DNA of 64,000 bases, from NCBI GenBank assembly GCA_050747245.1, contig JBOGNO010000008.1:62001-126000 (forward strand). Direction: 5' to 3'. Below, piece after piece: positions 42,210 to 50,365 of the stretch. The notes below the pieces were generated by a model, which was not told the DNA's origin, made no database searches, and was given only the letters and a program-made list of their open reading frames with translations. A program made the position numbers and the translations under genes. This stretch comes from JBOGNO01 sp050747245. Its GTDB lineage: Bacteria; Acidobacteriota; Terriglobia; Acidiferrales; UBA7541. How positions within the stretch are numbered: the first letter of the stretch is position 1; each line of letters starts with the position of its first letter.

Positions 42210-42219
42210 AATGTAAATT
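42191..42219 (+). promoter_or_regulatory. Sigma-70-type promoter for the divergent methyltransferase gene
   Basis: TTGACA at 42191-42196 and TAAATT at 42214-42219, 17 bases apart. The -35 box lies inside palindrome 1 and the -10 box inside palindrome 2, so a repressor bound at either would block polymerase. Expected transcription start is near 42226, about 23 bases before ATG 42249. Confidence 0.6.
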
Positions 42220-42231
42220 CACATTTACATT
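42210..42231. promoter_or_regulatory. Palindromic operator candidate 2 (TetR site)
   Basis: AATGTAAAT at 42210-42218 and ATTTACATT at 42223-42231 form a perfect 9-base inverted repeat with the 4-base spacer TCAC. It covers the predicted -10 box. Compact 9-4-9 AT-rich palindromes are common TetR-family operators. Confidence 0.65.
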
Positions 42232-42248
42232 ATATGGGAGCGTGCGCC

Positions 42249-43001
42249 ATGCCCTCTGAAGTACCTGCCAAAGAGCCTTGCTTTCTGCGCAGCGAGCGCA
42301 GTCCCGCATTTGCCCGTTTTTGTGAGCGGGTCTACGGCAGGATGCTGAACCAGTACGGCACCGCCGACATGGAGCAACTTGATTTGCTCTTGCAGGTGCT
42401 GCGGCTAAACCATGAATCCCGCGTCCTTGACGTTGGCTGCGGCACGGGGATAACAACTCAATACTTGTCGGACACAACGGGGGCGAACTTCGTCGGCCTG
42501 GATATCTCGGAGCCCTCCATTCGTCGCGCTCTCGAGTTGGCCCAGGCCAGCCCGAACCGGCTCGCGTTCAAACTTGGGACGATGGAAGCCCTGGAGTTTC
42601 CCCCGGCTTCATTCGACGCGGTGATTGCCATCGAGTCGCTTTATTTTCCCAAAGATCTGGTCGCAACCATTGGCCAGTTCAAGGCCGTCTTACGCTTAGG
42701 CGGGCAAATGGCTCTTTTTTATACACATATCGCTGATGCTCCGGGAGGCGGTCTCGGTCCGGCCGTCACCAAGCTAGGTGCGGCGCTGCAGGCGAATTGC
42801 CTTTGCTTTGACGCCCACGATCTCAGCGAAGGCGACCGCCGGTTTTGGCATCGCTCGAAACACCTGGCTGAAGAGCTGCGTGCCGACTTCGAAGCAGAAG
42901 GAAACGGCGACCTGACCCGGCTTGGTGAGGCCGATGCAGTGCTTGGCTTCATACAACAGGGCCGCCACGCACGTTATCTCTACCACGTTCAGATATCATG
43001 A
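42249..43001 (+). CDS. Class I SAM-dependent methyltransferase, TetR-controlled
   Basis: 250-residue UbiE-like methyltransferase. The SAM motif is VLDVGCGTGITTQYLSDTTG, then FVGLDISEPSIRRALELA and FDAVIAIESLYFP. I choose ATG 42249 because GGGAG lies 8 bases before it; an ATG at 42234 is also in frame but has no ribosome site. The target may be a small molecule: similar methyltransferases next to TetR regulators often act on xenobiotics or secondary metabolites, which is inference here. Confidence 0.82.
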   Translation: MPSEVPAKEPCFLRSERSPAFARFCERVYGRMLNQYGTADMEQLDLLLQVLRLNHESRVLDVGCGTGITTQYLSDTTGANFVGLDISEPSIRRALELAQASPNRLAFKLGTMEALEFPPASFDAVIAIESLYFPKDLVATIGQFKAVLRLGGQMALFYTHIADAPGGGLGPAVTKLGAALQANCLCFDAHDLSEGDRRFWHRSKHLAEELRADFEAEGNGDLTRLGEADAVLGFIQQGRHARYLYHVQIS

Positions 43002-43093
43002 CCCTGGAAGGAGAAGGTCTAGCACGTGCTCTCGTTGCATCGGCTGGTTTGCCGGAGGGCGGCGTGGGAAGCACGAGGGCTCCTTCCAGCTAG

Positions 43094-43318
43094 CTAATGG
43101 CAACCGCAGCCGCGCGGTGTGCAGCCGCAACTCGAGGAAGGGGTCGCGGTCTTGGCGGCGCTCTTTTCGTCGCCGTTGGCCGGAGCGGCGAAGACGGAAA
43201 ACTGCATGGTGTTTCGCCGGCTCCCGCACTTCGGACATTCGGCCTTCTCGCCCGAGCGCATCACCAGACGCTCAAAATTCTCTTTGCACTCTTCGCAAAC
43301 GTATTCGTAAATCGGCAT
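43094..43318 (-). CDS. FmdB-family zinc ribbon protein
   Basis: 74-residue protein starting MPIYEYVCEECKENFERLV, the diagnostic FmdB start, with CPKCGS as the second half of the zinc ribbon. The C-terminus is Cys-rich (CGCTPRGCGCH), which may bind metal. The role of the family is uncertain; it was first described as a putative regulator near formamidase. ATG 43318 is chosen over an unsupported in-frame start at 43384. Confidence 0.87.
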   Translation of the reverse strand: MPIYEYVCEECKENFERLVMRSGEKAECPKCGSRRNTMQFSVFAAPANGDEKSAAKTATPSSSCGCTPRGCGCH

Positions 43319-43384
43319 CGCGTTCGTCCGGGCAAGAATTCTAGCAGTGGAGCTCGATAAGCCGCAATGCTCGGGTTGCCTCAC

Positions 43385-43417
43385 AAAAACAGCGACGCCC
43401 CGGCGAACCGGGGCGTC
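43385..43417 (-). terminator. Rho-independent terminator of the radical SAM gene
   Basis: GACGCCCCGG (43394-43403), loop CGAA, CCGGGGCGTC (43408-43417): a perfect 10-base stem. On the minus strand it is followed by a run of five T. It lies about 30 bases after the stop of the radical SAM gene and points the right way to end its transcript. Confidence 0.85.
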
Positions 43418-43445
43418 GGCGAAACAATTTGATTTTCGTGAGCGA

Positions 43446-45623
43446 TTAATCGCCCGCGACGGTCTCAGGCGTTTCGGCGTCTATCGTCGCGCCCTTGCCG
43501 TTTCCGTTCGAGTGGCCGTTGCCTCCGAGCGAAACGAGAGGAGCGCTCGCGCCCGGCTTCGCGGCTTTCATCGCGTCCATGGAGCCGATTTGCACCACTG
43601 TCTCTGCCGGCTTCTTGAGCACCATCTCCTCGTAAATCTTCCGAACCTTGGCCGCCTCTTCGAAGGCCATGCGGCGGCGAATGCGGTCTTCTTCTGCGGC
43701 GGTCTGGGGGATATCGTGTTCGAGGTGGCGCTCGCGCGACGCATCGGCGGCGTCGATTTTCAGTGAGTGTTCATAGTTCGCCAGATCCACCTTCTTGCCC
43801 TTGGCGTAGATTTCGTGCTTGCCGTGTTCCTTGTACCACTGCGCGACCGTCGCGTTTTTGTACATGTTCTCGATGATCTTGCGCCAGCCGATTCCCGTGT
43901 TGTACGCGCAGAACGAGATTTCGCCCTGCTGCGTCGCGTACGGAATGATGCACATCTCCGTGCGCCGGAAATCGTAGTTGAACAGATCCTGGAACCACAT
44001 TCCGGCGATAAACAGGAAATTCCACGGATCGGTTTCGCGCCGCTTCATCGCATCTTCGTATGTGCGGTTCGGGTTTGTCCGGCCGTACTTTTTCTCCGAA
44101 TCCTTCGTGAGCGCCCAGGTCTTGTCGAATTTTGTGAACAGGTCTTTGAGCGTCAGGCTCGGCGGCGCCTGGAACGGCTTGTAGTTCTTAAGCAGCGCCA
44201 TGGCCATCATGAAATTGGAGAATTTTTTCCCGCGAGCCGCGTCGGTAATCGCCGTCACGTCCCGCACGAGCTGCGGTGCATCGAGGAACCGCGGCACCGG
44301 CGCCCATTCTTTCGTGTTCTTGTTGATCATCAACGCCGTGCCCACTCCGCAATTCGGATGGCAGCCGCAGGAAAGCGCGCCCCACTGCGAGTCCGGCCCG
44401 TGCACCAGGTCGGAGAATCCCGCGAACGTGCTCACGAACGAAATCGGGAACCAGTCGCGTGTCGGCTCCACTTTGCCTACCTGCGCGCTCACGTCTTTCG
44501 CCAGGTGCGAGAGCGTGTAGCGTTGCCGCATGCGTCGTTCCGGCGTGATGTCTTCGTCCCGGCCCGTAAATGAAACCGGCTGAAATGAAACGAACGCGAT
44601 TTTCTTGGGATTCTCCATCGCGAATTTGACGATCGGCCCCACCTGGTCATTGTTCACGTTGTTGACGATCGTCGTCACCAGCACGATTTCGATTCCCGCT
44701 TCGTGCATGTTTTCGATGGCGCGCAGCTTCACGTCAAAAAGATTGCCGACTTGGCGATGGCTGTTGGCGTCGTTGCCGATGCCGTCGAACTGCAAATACG
44801 CGTAGCGCAGTCCGGCCTCAAACGCCTTGCGGCTGAACTCCTTGCTCTTTGCGAACTCGATTCCGTTGGTCGCGGCTTGCACGCTGTTGTAACCCACCTT
44901 GCGCGCGTACGCCACCGCGTCCAGGAATCGCGGGTGCATCGTCGGCTCTCCGCCCGAGAACTGCACGGACATCTGCCGCCGGGGCTTGATCTTTGTCGCG
45001 TTCTCGAGGATTTCCTGAATTTCCTCCCAGCTCAGTTCATGAACGTATCCCACCTGGTTTGCGTCCATGAAGCACGGGTCGCACATCATGTTGCAGCGGT
45101 TCGTCAGGTCCACCGTCAGCACCGATCCGCGTCCGTACCGCACCGTGCTCGAACCGTGCCGGTGCAGGTCTTCGTCGTTGTGCGCCGGGATGTCCCGCCC
45201 GGGGAAATTCTTCTCGATCCATTCCAGGAACTTCGCGTCCACGGCCATCAAATCTTCGCATTTTCCATGGATGGGACAGTCTTTCACCATCCACACCTGG
45301 CCGTCGCGCTCGATGATCTGCGCCTTGATCTCGCCCACCTTCTCGTGGACCAGGTCCATCCAGTCCTTCTTGCCATTCAGGATCGCGTCGCGCGCTTCCT
45401 TGACGCAGCCCGGGCACAGCGAATCCGTCGTCCGTGGCCAGCCCAGCGTGGGCTTCGATTTCTCCCACGATTTCAGCATGGGCTTGTCCGACCATTTCGG
45501 CGTGAACGAAGGGTTCGGATTGCGCTTGTTAAAAAACTGTATGCCGTTAAACGTCGCTGCGGCCGCCTTGCAGGCGAGCCAGTCAGCCGACTTCCAAAGC
45601 TTCTTTCCAATCATCGCTGGCAT
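43446..45623 (-). CDS. Tes/MSS-like radical SAM protein, probable membrane-spanning lipid synthase
   Basis: 725-residue radical SAM enzyme. CNMMCDPC (Cys177, 181, 184) is the SAM [4Fe-4S] motif, preceded by VLTVDLTNR and followed by SVQFSGGEPTMHP. The N-terminal part has SLCPGC (Cys70, 73) and CPIHGKCEDL, and later CGCHPNCG, pointing to additional iron-sulfur or metal sites. This N-terminal CPxC plus CPxHG layout is that of archaeal tetraether synthase (Tes) and bacterial homologues implicated in membrane-spanning lipids such as iso-diabolic acid in Acidobacteria. GAGGAGAGG precedes the ATG. The C-terminus is a Gly/Asn-rich tail. The function is inferred from motif layout; another radical SAM role is possible. 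Confidence 0.72.
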   Translation of the reverse strand: MPAMIGKKLWKSADWLACKAAAATFNGIQFFNKRNPNPSFTPKWSDKPMLKSWEKSKPTLGWPRTTDSLCPGCVKEARDAILNGKKDWMDLVHEKVGEIKAQIIERDGQVWMVKDCPIHGKCEDLMAVDAKFLEWIEKNFPGRDIPAHNDEDLHRHGSSTVRYGRGSVLTVDLTNRCNMMCDPCFMDANQVGYVHELSWEEIQEILENATKIKPRRQMSVQFSGGEPTMHPRFLDAVAYARKVGYNSVQAATNGIEFAKSKEFSRKAFEAGLRYAYLQFDGIGNDANSHRQVGNLFDVKLRAIENMHEAGIEIVLVTTIVNNVNNDQVGPIVKFAMENPKKIAFVSFQPVSFTGRDEDITPERRMRQRYTLSHLAKDVSAQVGKVEPTRDWFPISFVSTFAGFSDLVHGPDSQWGALSCGCHPNCGVGTALMINKNTKEWAPVPRFLDAPQLVRDVTAITDAARGKKFSNFMMAMALLKNYKPFQAPPSLTLKDLFTKFDKTWALTKDSEKKYGRTNPNRTYEDAMKRRETDPWNFLFIAGMWFQDLFNYDFRRTEMCIIPYATQQGEISFCAYNTGIGWRKIIENMYKNATVAQWYKEHGKHEIYAKGKKVDLANYEHSLKIDAADASRERHLEHDIPQTAAEEDRIRRRMAFEEAAKVRKIYEEMVLKKPAETVVQIGSMDAMKAAKPGASAPLVSLGGNGHSNGNGKGATIDAETPETVAGD

Positions 45624-45846
45624 AATCCAGCACCTCTCCTCAGAAATTGCGATTTTGATGATTGCCCCAGCAGAGACCCCGCCCGTCCCCCTGACGGACG
45701 AAGACAGAGCACTGCTTAAACACTTTAGCTTTCATAGTTTGCCCCGATTCCAGCCCGGCCGTCCAGTCCTGAATGTCCAAAGGGTCATTCGGGCTCCCTA
45801 ACGGGCATTATCCGCAGCGAACGGGCCTGCCCCTCTTCCCCCATTT

Positions 45847-45890
45847 GTCATTCTGAGCCCCGATTCGTTCTATCGGGGCGAAGAATCTCT
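45847..45890. repeat. REP-like palindromic intergenic element
   Basis: The core is GCCCCGAT (45857-45864), spacer TCGTTCT, ATCGGGGC (45872-45879), a perfect 8-base inverted repeat, flanked by TCATTCTGA on the left and GAAGAATCTCT on the right. This outer frame (CATTCTGAG ... GAAGAATCT) is, from memory, a widespread intergenic repeat in acidobacterial and some other genomes. Only one copy is seen in this window. Confidence 0.55.
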
Positions 45891-45991
45891 CCGATAAACT
45901 TTTTCAACCAACTCCTCATGCGCTTGTCATATTCCGGAAACATTCCGATGAGATACACACGCAGCTTTCCACAGCTATTTTGCTCTAAAGG

Positions 45992-46020
45992 CTTGACATG
46001 CGGCCCTGTCGGGCGTAAAT
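45992..46020 (+). promoter_or_regulatory. Sigma-70-type promoter for the TonB-dependent receptor
   Basis: TTGACA at 45992-45997 and TAAATA at 46015-46020, 17 bases apart. The receptor ATG at 46054 follows about 33 bases after the -10, with a G-run at 46044-46048 as ribosome site. Confidence 0.65.
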
Positions 46021-46053
46021 AGCAGCCAGAAAATCTCAAATTCGGGGGTGTCC

Positions 46054-49000
46054 ATGGGCTCCATGAAGCGTGTTTTCGTCTTTGTGCTTTTCGTTTTGAT
46101 GCTGCCGCTAGCGATCCATGCGCAGCAATCCCTCGGTTCCATCAATGGAACCGTCACCGACGCCAAGGGCGGCGTGCTGCAAGGTGTTACTGTAAAAATT
46201 CAAAACGTGGCCACAGGTCTTGAAGTGGACGCCGTCACAAAGAATGATGGCTCCTTCAGCGTTGTTGACCTTCCCATTGGTACTTACTCCCTATCCATCT
46301 CGAAGCAATCCTTCCAGACCGCGGTGTACAACGAAATCTTGGTTCAAGGCAACCGCACCTCGACCGTGAATGCTTCGCTCCAGCCCGGCGAAGTCACCAC
46401 CACCGTGACCGTCAACGCTACACCCCTGCTCAATCAGACCGACACGACGAACGGTTACACACTGGGCTCCGAACTCGTCCAGAACATCCCCTTGGGCACC
46501 GGCAGCTTCACGCAGCTTGCCATCTTGGCCCCCGGAGTGAACGCCGATCTGCTCGCTGGCGCGGGAACAAACGCGGGTCTGGGGAATCAAGACATCTTTG
46601 CCAATGGCCAGCGGGATACCAGCAACAGCTTCACTTTCAATTCCGTGAATGCCAATAACCTATTCAACGGCCAATCCTCGAGCTCCGTCGGTGCCAACCG
46701 CTTCGTCCTCAACACCAACGAGCAGTTCCTCGCTGGCGGCCAGATTCAAACTAACACCTCTGTCTTTGACGCCATTGGTCAGGGCCTCCCCACGCCGCCC
46801 CCGGAAACCATTCAAGAGATTCACGTCAATACTTCCATGTACGACGCCTCCCAGGGCGCCAATAGCGGAGCGCATATCGCTTTGTCCACGCTCTCCGGCG
46901 CCAACGATTTCCATGGCCAGCTTTGGGAATACCATCAGTCGAACGGATTGGATGCCACACCCTTCTTCTTCAATGCCGCCGGCACAAACCCGCTCACAGG
47001 AAAGGCAAATCTGCCCAATCCGCCGCTCCATCGAAATACCTTTGGCGCGGAGATCGGCGGACCCATCAAGCACAACAAGATGTTTTTCTTTGGTTCCTAT
47101 CAGGGGCAAAGAGTCACGGACGCCTTCAACGGAGCTACGAATATCGTAAATGTTCCAGTGGGCTTGAGCAATGACCGTAGCCAGGCGACTCTCGAAGCCC
47201 TCGCGGGAATCCCCGCGGGAAGCGCCGACCCCGCTGCCCTCAAAATCTTGCAGGCCAAGACACCCGGCGGGCAATTCTTGATTCCTTCGCAAACTTTCGA
47301 TCCTACTACTGCTGCGGGGAACGCTGAGTTTAATCAATTGGGCGGCAACGCTGTAGAGCAAGGTCCGCCCAGCACCTTCAAAGCCGATCAGGTCAACGCA
47401 AACATTGACTATGATTTCAGCGCAAAGGACCGGCTTTCCGGAAAGTACTATTTCCAGAATGACCCCTCGACCAGCACATTCGCCAGCAGCCAGATACTTG
47501 GCTTTGCCCAGGAACTTCAGGCCGGCAGTCAAGTGTTCTCGCTCGACAATACGACCGTCTTGACCCCCAACACCACTTGGGAACAGCGCATCGGCTTTAT
47601 TCGCCAAATCGCCAACGCGCACTCGGGCCAGCAACTGACCCCCGGTGGCGTGGGAATCAACGTCCTCGGAAGTACTTTGTTTCCGGGCATCACGATTGCG
47701 GGAGTGCTCGATTCCACGAACTCGAACTCGGGAACTTGCTCTGACCCAGCGGCGGCTTCATGTTTCGGCGGCGCGCTTCGAGTCGGCCCTGCGAACAACT
47801 TTGCCAACGCCGGCGTCTTCCAGAACCAGTTCGAAGCGGCCACCAATTACAATTGGGTCACCGGTCGCCACTCGCTTTCCTTCGGCTTCAACGCGGACTA
47901 CAGCCAGCTAAACGTTATCAACCGCGAAAACCAGGTGGCCTCGTTCGACTTCTCAACCTTTGCGAATTTCTTGCATGGAGCTATGGGTAGGAGGGGCAAC
48001 GCAGGACAAATTCTCAATGGTGAAACGAACCGCTATTACCGTGCACGCCAGGCGGGACTTTTTGCTCAGGATAACATCAAGCTCAAGTCCAATCTGACCG
48101 TCAATGTTGGTATCCGCTGGGATTGGGATGGGCCGCTCTACGAGAAGAACGGTTTTCTGACCAATTTCTCGAAATCAGCCTACAGCTTTGATCTGGCCAC
48201 GGACACCATCAACAACATCGGTCTTGTGATCGCTGGAAATAACAAACAATTTTGCGGTACCAAGTCGAGCTTTTGCGTCAACAATTCGACCCTCACCGGT
48301 CGCCAGTGGGTTTTTGAGCCGCGCATCGGCTTGGCATGGAGCCCTCACTTCATTAAGAATCTCGTCATCCGCACAGGTTTTGGCATCTATGCAGATCGCG
48401 GCGAGTTTTTCACCGAACTCTCTCCCAGCGCGGGAGGCGGCATCAATGGGCCGTTCGGCGTTACCACCGAGCAACCCTTCACGGTTCCGGTCGGCACAAC
48501 ATGCAGGGGGAACGGTTGTTTGAGCGGAAACCCCTTCGGAACGTCGCCGCTTACGCCCCCTCCCAGCAATTTCTCAGGGGTGCAAGCGCTGGTTCACAAT
48601 CTATCGGGGCTGAGCGGCTGTCCCGAACCCGTCACTCCGACCTGCAACCCGACGGGCAGAGTTTTCGCCGCATTCGGCTTCGGCGGCTATGACCCCCGGA
48701 ACACGCTTCCGTATTCTGAGAACTGGACCCTCGATGTACAGTGGCAGCCGATCAATACCCTCCTTGTGGACGCCGGTTATGTGGGCAACCACGGACAGCA
48801 TGAACTGATTCCTATTCCCTTCAACCAGCCTGGACTTGCCACACCCCTGAATCCCATCAATAACCAGACCTTCTCCTACGGATTTCAGGCGACTGACTTG
48901 GACGGTGGATTCGGCGCACTTACCACCGAGCAGGTTCAGACGAATATCAGTGGATTCGGTGCATTCGACGGGAATTCCGCTCTGCGCGTGCCCTTCGTCG

Positions 49001-50010
49001 GCTACAACCCCAATGCCGACTTCTGGGAAGCCGAGGGGGTTTCCAATTACGATGCGCTTCTCTTCAGCGTTAAGAAGCGCGTAAGCCACGGTCTCATCAT
49101 CAATGCTTCCTACACTTGGTCGCACACGCTGGACGAGGGCAGTGGCTTGTCCGAGGGTCTTTTCTACAATGGGAATAACCCTCTCAACCCCAAATCGGCT
49201 TATGGCAACGCTGCCTTTGACCGCACCCATGTTTTTACTTTCAATTACCTATACTCGTTTCCGAATTTGGCGAAGTCGAATGGCATCTTGAAGGCTGTCA
49301 TCAACGACTGGGGCATCTCCGGTGTCACTGTTGCCGAGAGCGGCCAATCTTACAGCGTGTACGACTTCTCGGGTGACGTGGCCAGCCAGTTCTATGGCGC
49401 TGGCGACGACTTCATCACCAATCCTTTGCTCGCCATCAACACGGGGAACAGCAAAACCGTGCAGCTTCAAGGCACCACGGGCGTGAACCCCGGCAATCCC
49501 GTTCTCAACGGCGGCGCGTTTGGTGTAGTTATCAATCCTCCCGGAGTCAATGGCGTACCTCCCTGTGGCCCGACCACCGACGAGCCAGGCAATCCCCTTG
49601 CCGCCTGCGATTTCTCGGAGACGGGTTTCCAAAGCGCCAGTCGCGATCCCTTCCGTGGTCCTTTCCAGGTGCGCTTTGACATGGGCGTCTCTAAGAACCT
49701 CAGGTTGACCGAACGGTTCCATCTCAAGTTCGACGCCCAGTTTTTCAACCTTTTCAATCACCCGAGCTTCGATGCGCCCCAAAACAATTTCACGTTGGAT
49801 AACTGCTTCGGAGCGAATGCACAATCGAGCCCTGCGGGCGCCCAGTTCGGCTTCGCATGTCAATGGTTCGGAACGACTAAGGGTGTGACCGCTCAGGGGA
49901 TCTCCAGCGGAACCATCGGAAATGGTCTTGCCCCCGCTGGACAGGGCTTCATTACGAATGCCCTCGGCAGTCCGCGCTTGATTACATTCGCGCTCCACCT
50001 GATATTCTAA
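46054..50010 (+). CDS. TonB-dependent receptor, Oar-like, with carboxypeptidase-regulatory-like domain
   Basis: 1318-residue outer-membrane receptor of the large acidobacterial Oar-like type. A signal peptide (VFVFVLFVLMLPLAIHA) is followed by a carboxypeptidase-D-like beta-sandwich (SINGTVTDAKGGVLQGVTVK, NDGSFSVVDLPIGTYSLSI), a plug domain (about residues 115-270) and a long beta-barrel that ends in FALHLIF with a terminal Phe, as BAM substrates do. These receptors probably import oligosaccharides or other large nutrients; the ligand cannot be read here. GTG 46048 and ATG 46063 are alternative starts. Single gene with its own promoter and terminator. Confidence 0.9.
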   Translation: MGSMKRVFVFVLFVLMLPLAIHAQQSLGSINGTVTDAKGGVLQGVTVKIQNVATGLEVDAVTKNDGSFSVVDLPIGTYSLSISKQSFQTAVYNEILVQGNRTSTVNASLQPGEVTTTVTVNATPLLNQTDTTNGYTLGSELVQNIPLGTGSFTQLAILAPGVNADLLAGAGTNAGLGNQDIFANGQRDTSNSFTFNSVNANNLFNGQSSSSVGANRFVLNTNEQFLAGGQIQTNTSVFDAIGQGLPTPPPETIQEIHVNTSMYDASQGANSGAHIALSTLSGANDFHGQLWEYHQSNGLDATPFFFNAAGTNPLTGKANLPNPPLHRNTFGAEIGGPIKHNKMFFFGSYQGQRVTDAFNGATNIVNVPVGLSNDRSQATLEALAGIPAGSADPAALKILQAKTPGGQFLIPSQTFDPTTAAGNAEFNQLGGNAVEQGPPSTFKADQVNANIDYDFSAKDRLSGKYYFQNDPSTSTFASSQILGFAQELQAGSQVFSLDNTTVLTPNTTWEQRIGFIRQIANAHSGQQLTPGGVGINVLGSTLFPGITIAGVLDSTNSNSGTCSDPAAASCFGGALRVGPANNFANAGVFQNQFEAATNYNWVTGRHSLSFGFNADYSQLNVINRENQVASFDFSTFANFLHGAMGRRGNAGQILNGETNRYYRARQAGLFAQDNIKLKSNLTVNVGIRWDWDGPLYEKNGFLTNFSKSAYSFDLATDTINNIGLVIAGNNKQFCGTKSSFCVNNSTLTGRQWVFEPRIGLAWSPHFIKNLVIRTGFGIYADRGEFFTELSPSAGGGINGPFGVTTEQPFTVPVGTTCRGNGCLSGNPFGTSPLTPPPSNFSGVQALVHNLSGLSGCPEPVTPTCNPTGRVFAAFGFGGYDPRNTLPYSENWTLDVQWQPINTLLVDAGYVGNHGQHELIPIPFNQPGLATPLNPINNQTFSYGFQATDLDGGFGALTTEQVQTNISGFGAFDGNSALRVPFVGYNPNADFWEAEGVSNYDALLFSVKKRVSHGLIINASYTWSHTLDEGSGLSEGLFYNGNNPLNPKSAYGNAAFDRTHVFTFNYLYSFPNLAKSNGILKAVINDWGISGVTVAESGQSYSVYDFSGDVASQFYGAGDDFITNPLLAINTGNSKTVQLQGTTGVNPGNPVLNGGAFGVVINPPGVNGVPPCGPTTDEPGNPLAACDFSETGFQSASRDPFRGPFQVRFDMGVSKNLRLTERFHLKFDAQFFNLFNHPSFDAPQNNFTLDNCFGANAQSSPAGAQFGFACQWFGTTKGVTAQGISSGTIGNGLAPAGQGFITNALGSPRLITFALHLIF

Positions 50011-50122
50011 ACCTATTGCCGGGGCGGGGCTCACTCTGCCCTGGCAAGATATCCCTAGTCCCGGCATTTTACTCATCTTCTAAAGTGTGCTAAACTTGTC
50101 TCTGCAAATTCGGCATCGGCAG

Positions 50123-50156
50123 AGGCGGAGCGTCAGCTCCGCCTTTCGCCTTTTTT
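50123..50156 (+). terminator. Rho-independent terminator of the TonB-dependent receptor gene
   Basis: AGGCGGAGC (50123-50131), loop GTCA, GCTCCGCCT (50136-50144), a perfect 9-base stem, followed by TTCGCC and six T (50151-50156). It lies about 110 bases after the receptor stop. The T-run is displaced a few bases from the stem, which weakens the call slightly. Confidence 0.75.
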
Positions 50157-50171
50157 GCCCGAGGAGGCGAA

Positions 50172-50253
50172 TCTAATCGAGACACACCCAGAAACAAGAC
50201 CATGGCTAACTTGTTGAAAACAAAGGGACGAGCCAATTTCTAATCGAGACACA
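50172..50253. repeat. Pair of 15-base direct repeats
   Basis: TCTAATCGAGACACA occurs at 50172-50186 and again at 50239-50253, 67 bases start to start, in the same orientation. The intervening sequence has no gene. Significance unknown. Confidence 0.45.
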
Positions 50254-50365
50254 AACGCCTATTGGGAATTCGGTCGCCTATCGGGGAAGCGGCTCCTCGT
50301 TGGCCGTTCAAAGGGCTCGCCAGGGGCACGAATAGCCGCCCGGAGGCACTGGCTAGCTCGGAAAA

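Larger units (their letters stand above)
45624..46053. other. Divergent intergenic region with repeat element and receptor promoter
   Basis: 430 bases between the radical SAM gene (minus) and the TonB-dependent receptor (plus). It contains the palindromic repeat at 45847-45890 and the promoter at 45992-46020. No gene is supported inside it. Confidence 0.6.
50011..50365. other. Intergenic region after the receptor gene
   Basis: 355 bases between the receptor and the minus-strand K/R-rich protein gene, which ends at 50366. It holds the terminator at 50123-50156 and two copies of a 15-base direct repeat (50172-50186, 50239-50253). No gene is supported. Confidence 0.6.

Noticed and set aside
44703..45801. 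Long open frames on the plus strand opposite the radical SAM gene
   Set aside because: They are antisense shadows produced by high GC codon usage; no domain, no ribosome site, and the minus-strand protein is clearly conserved.
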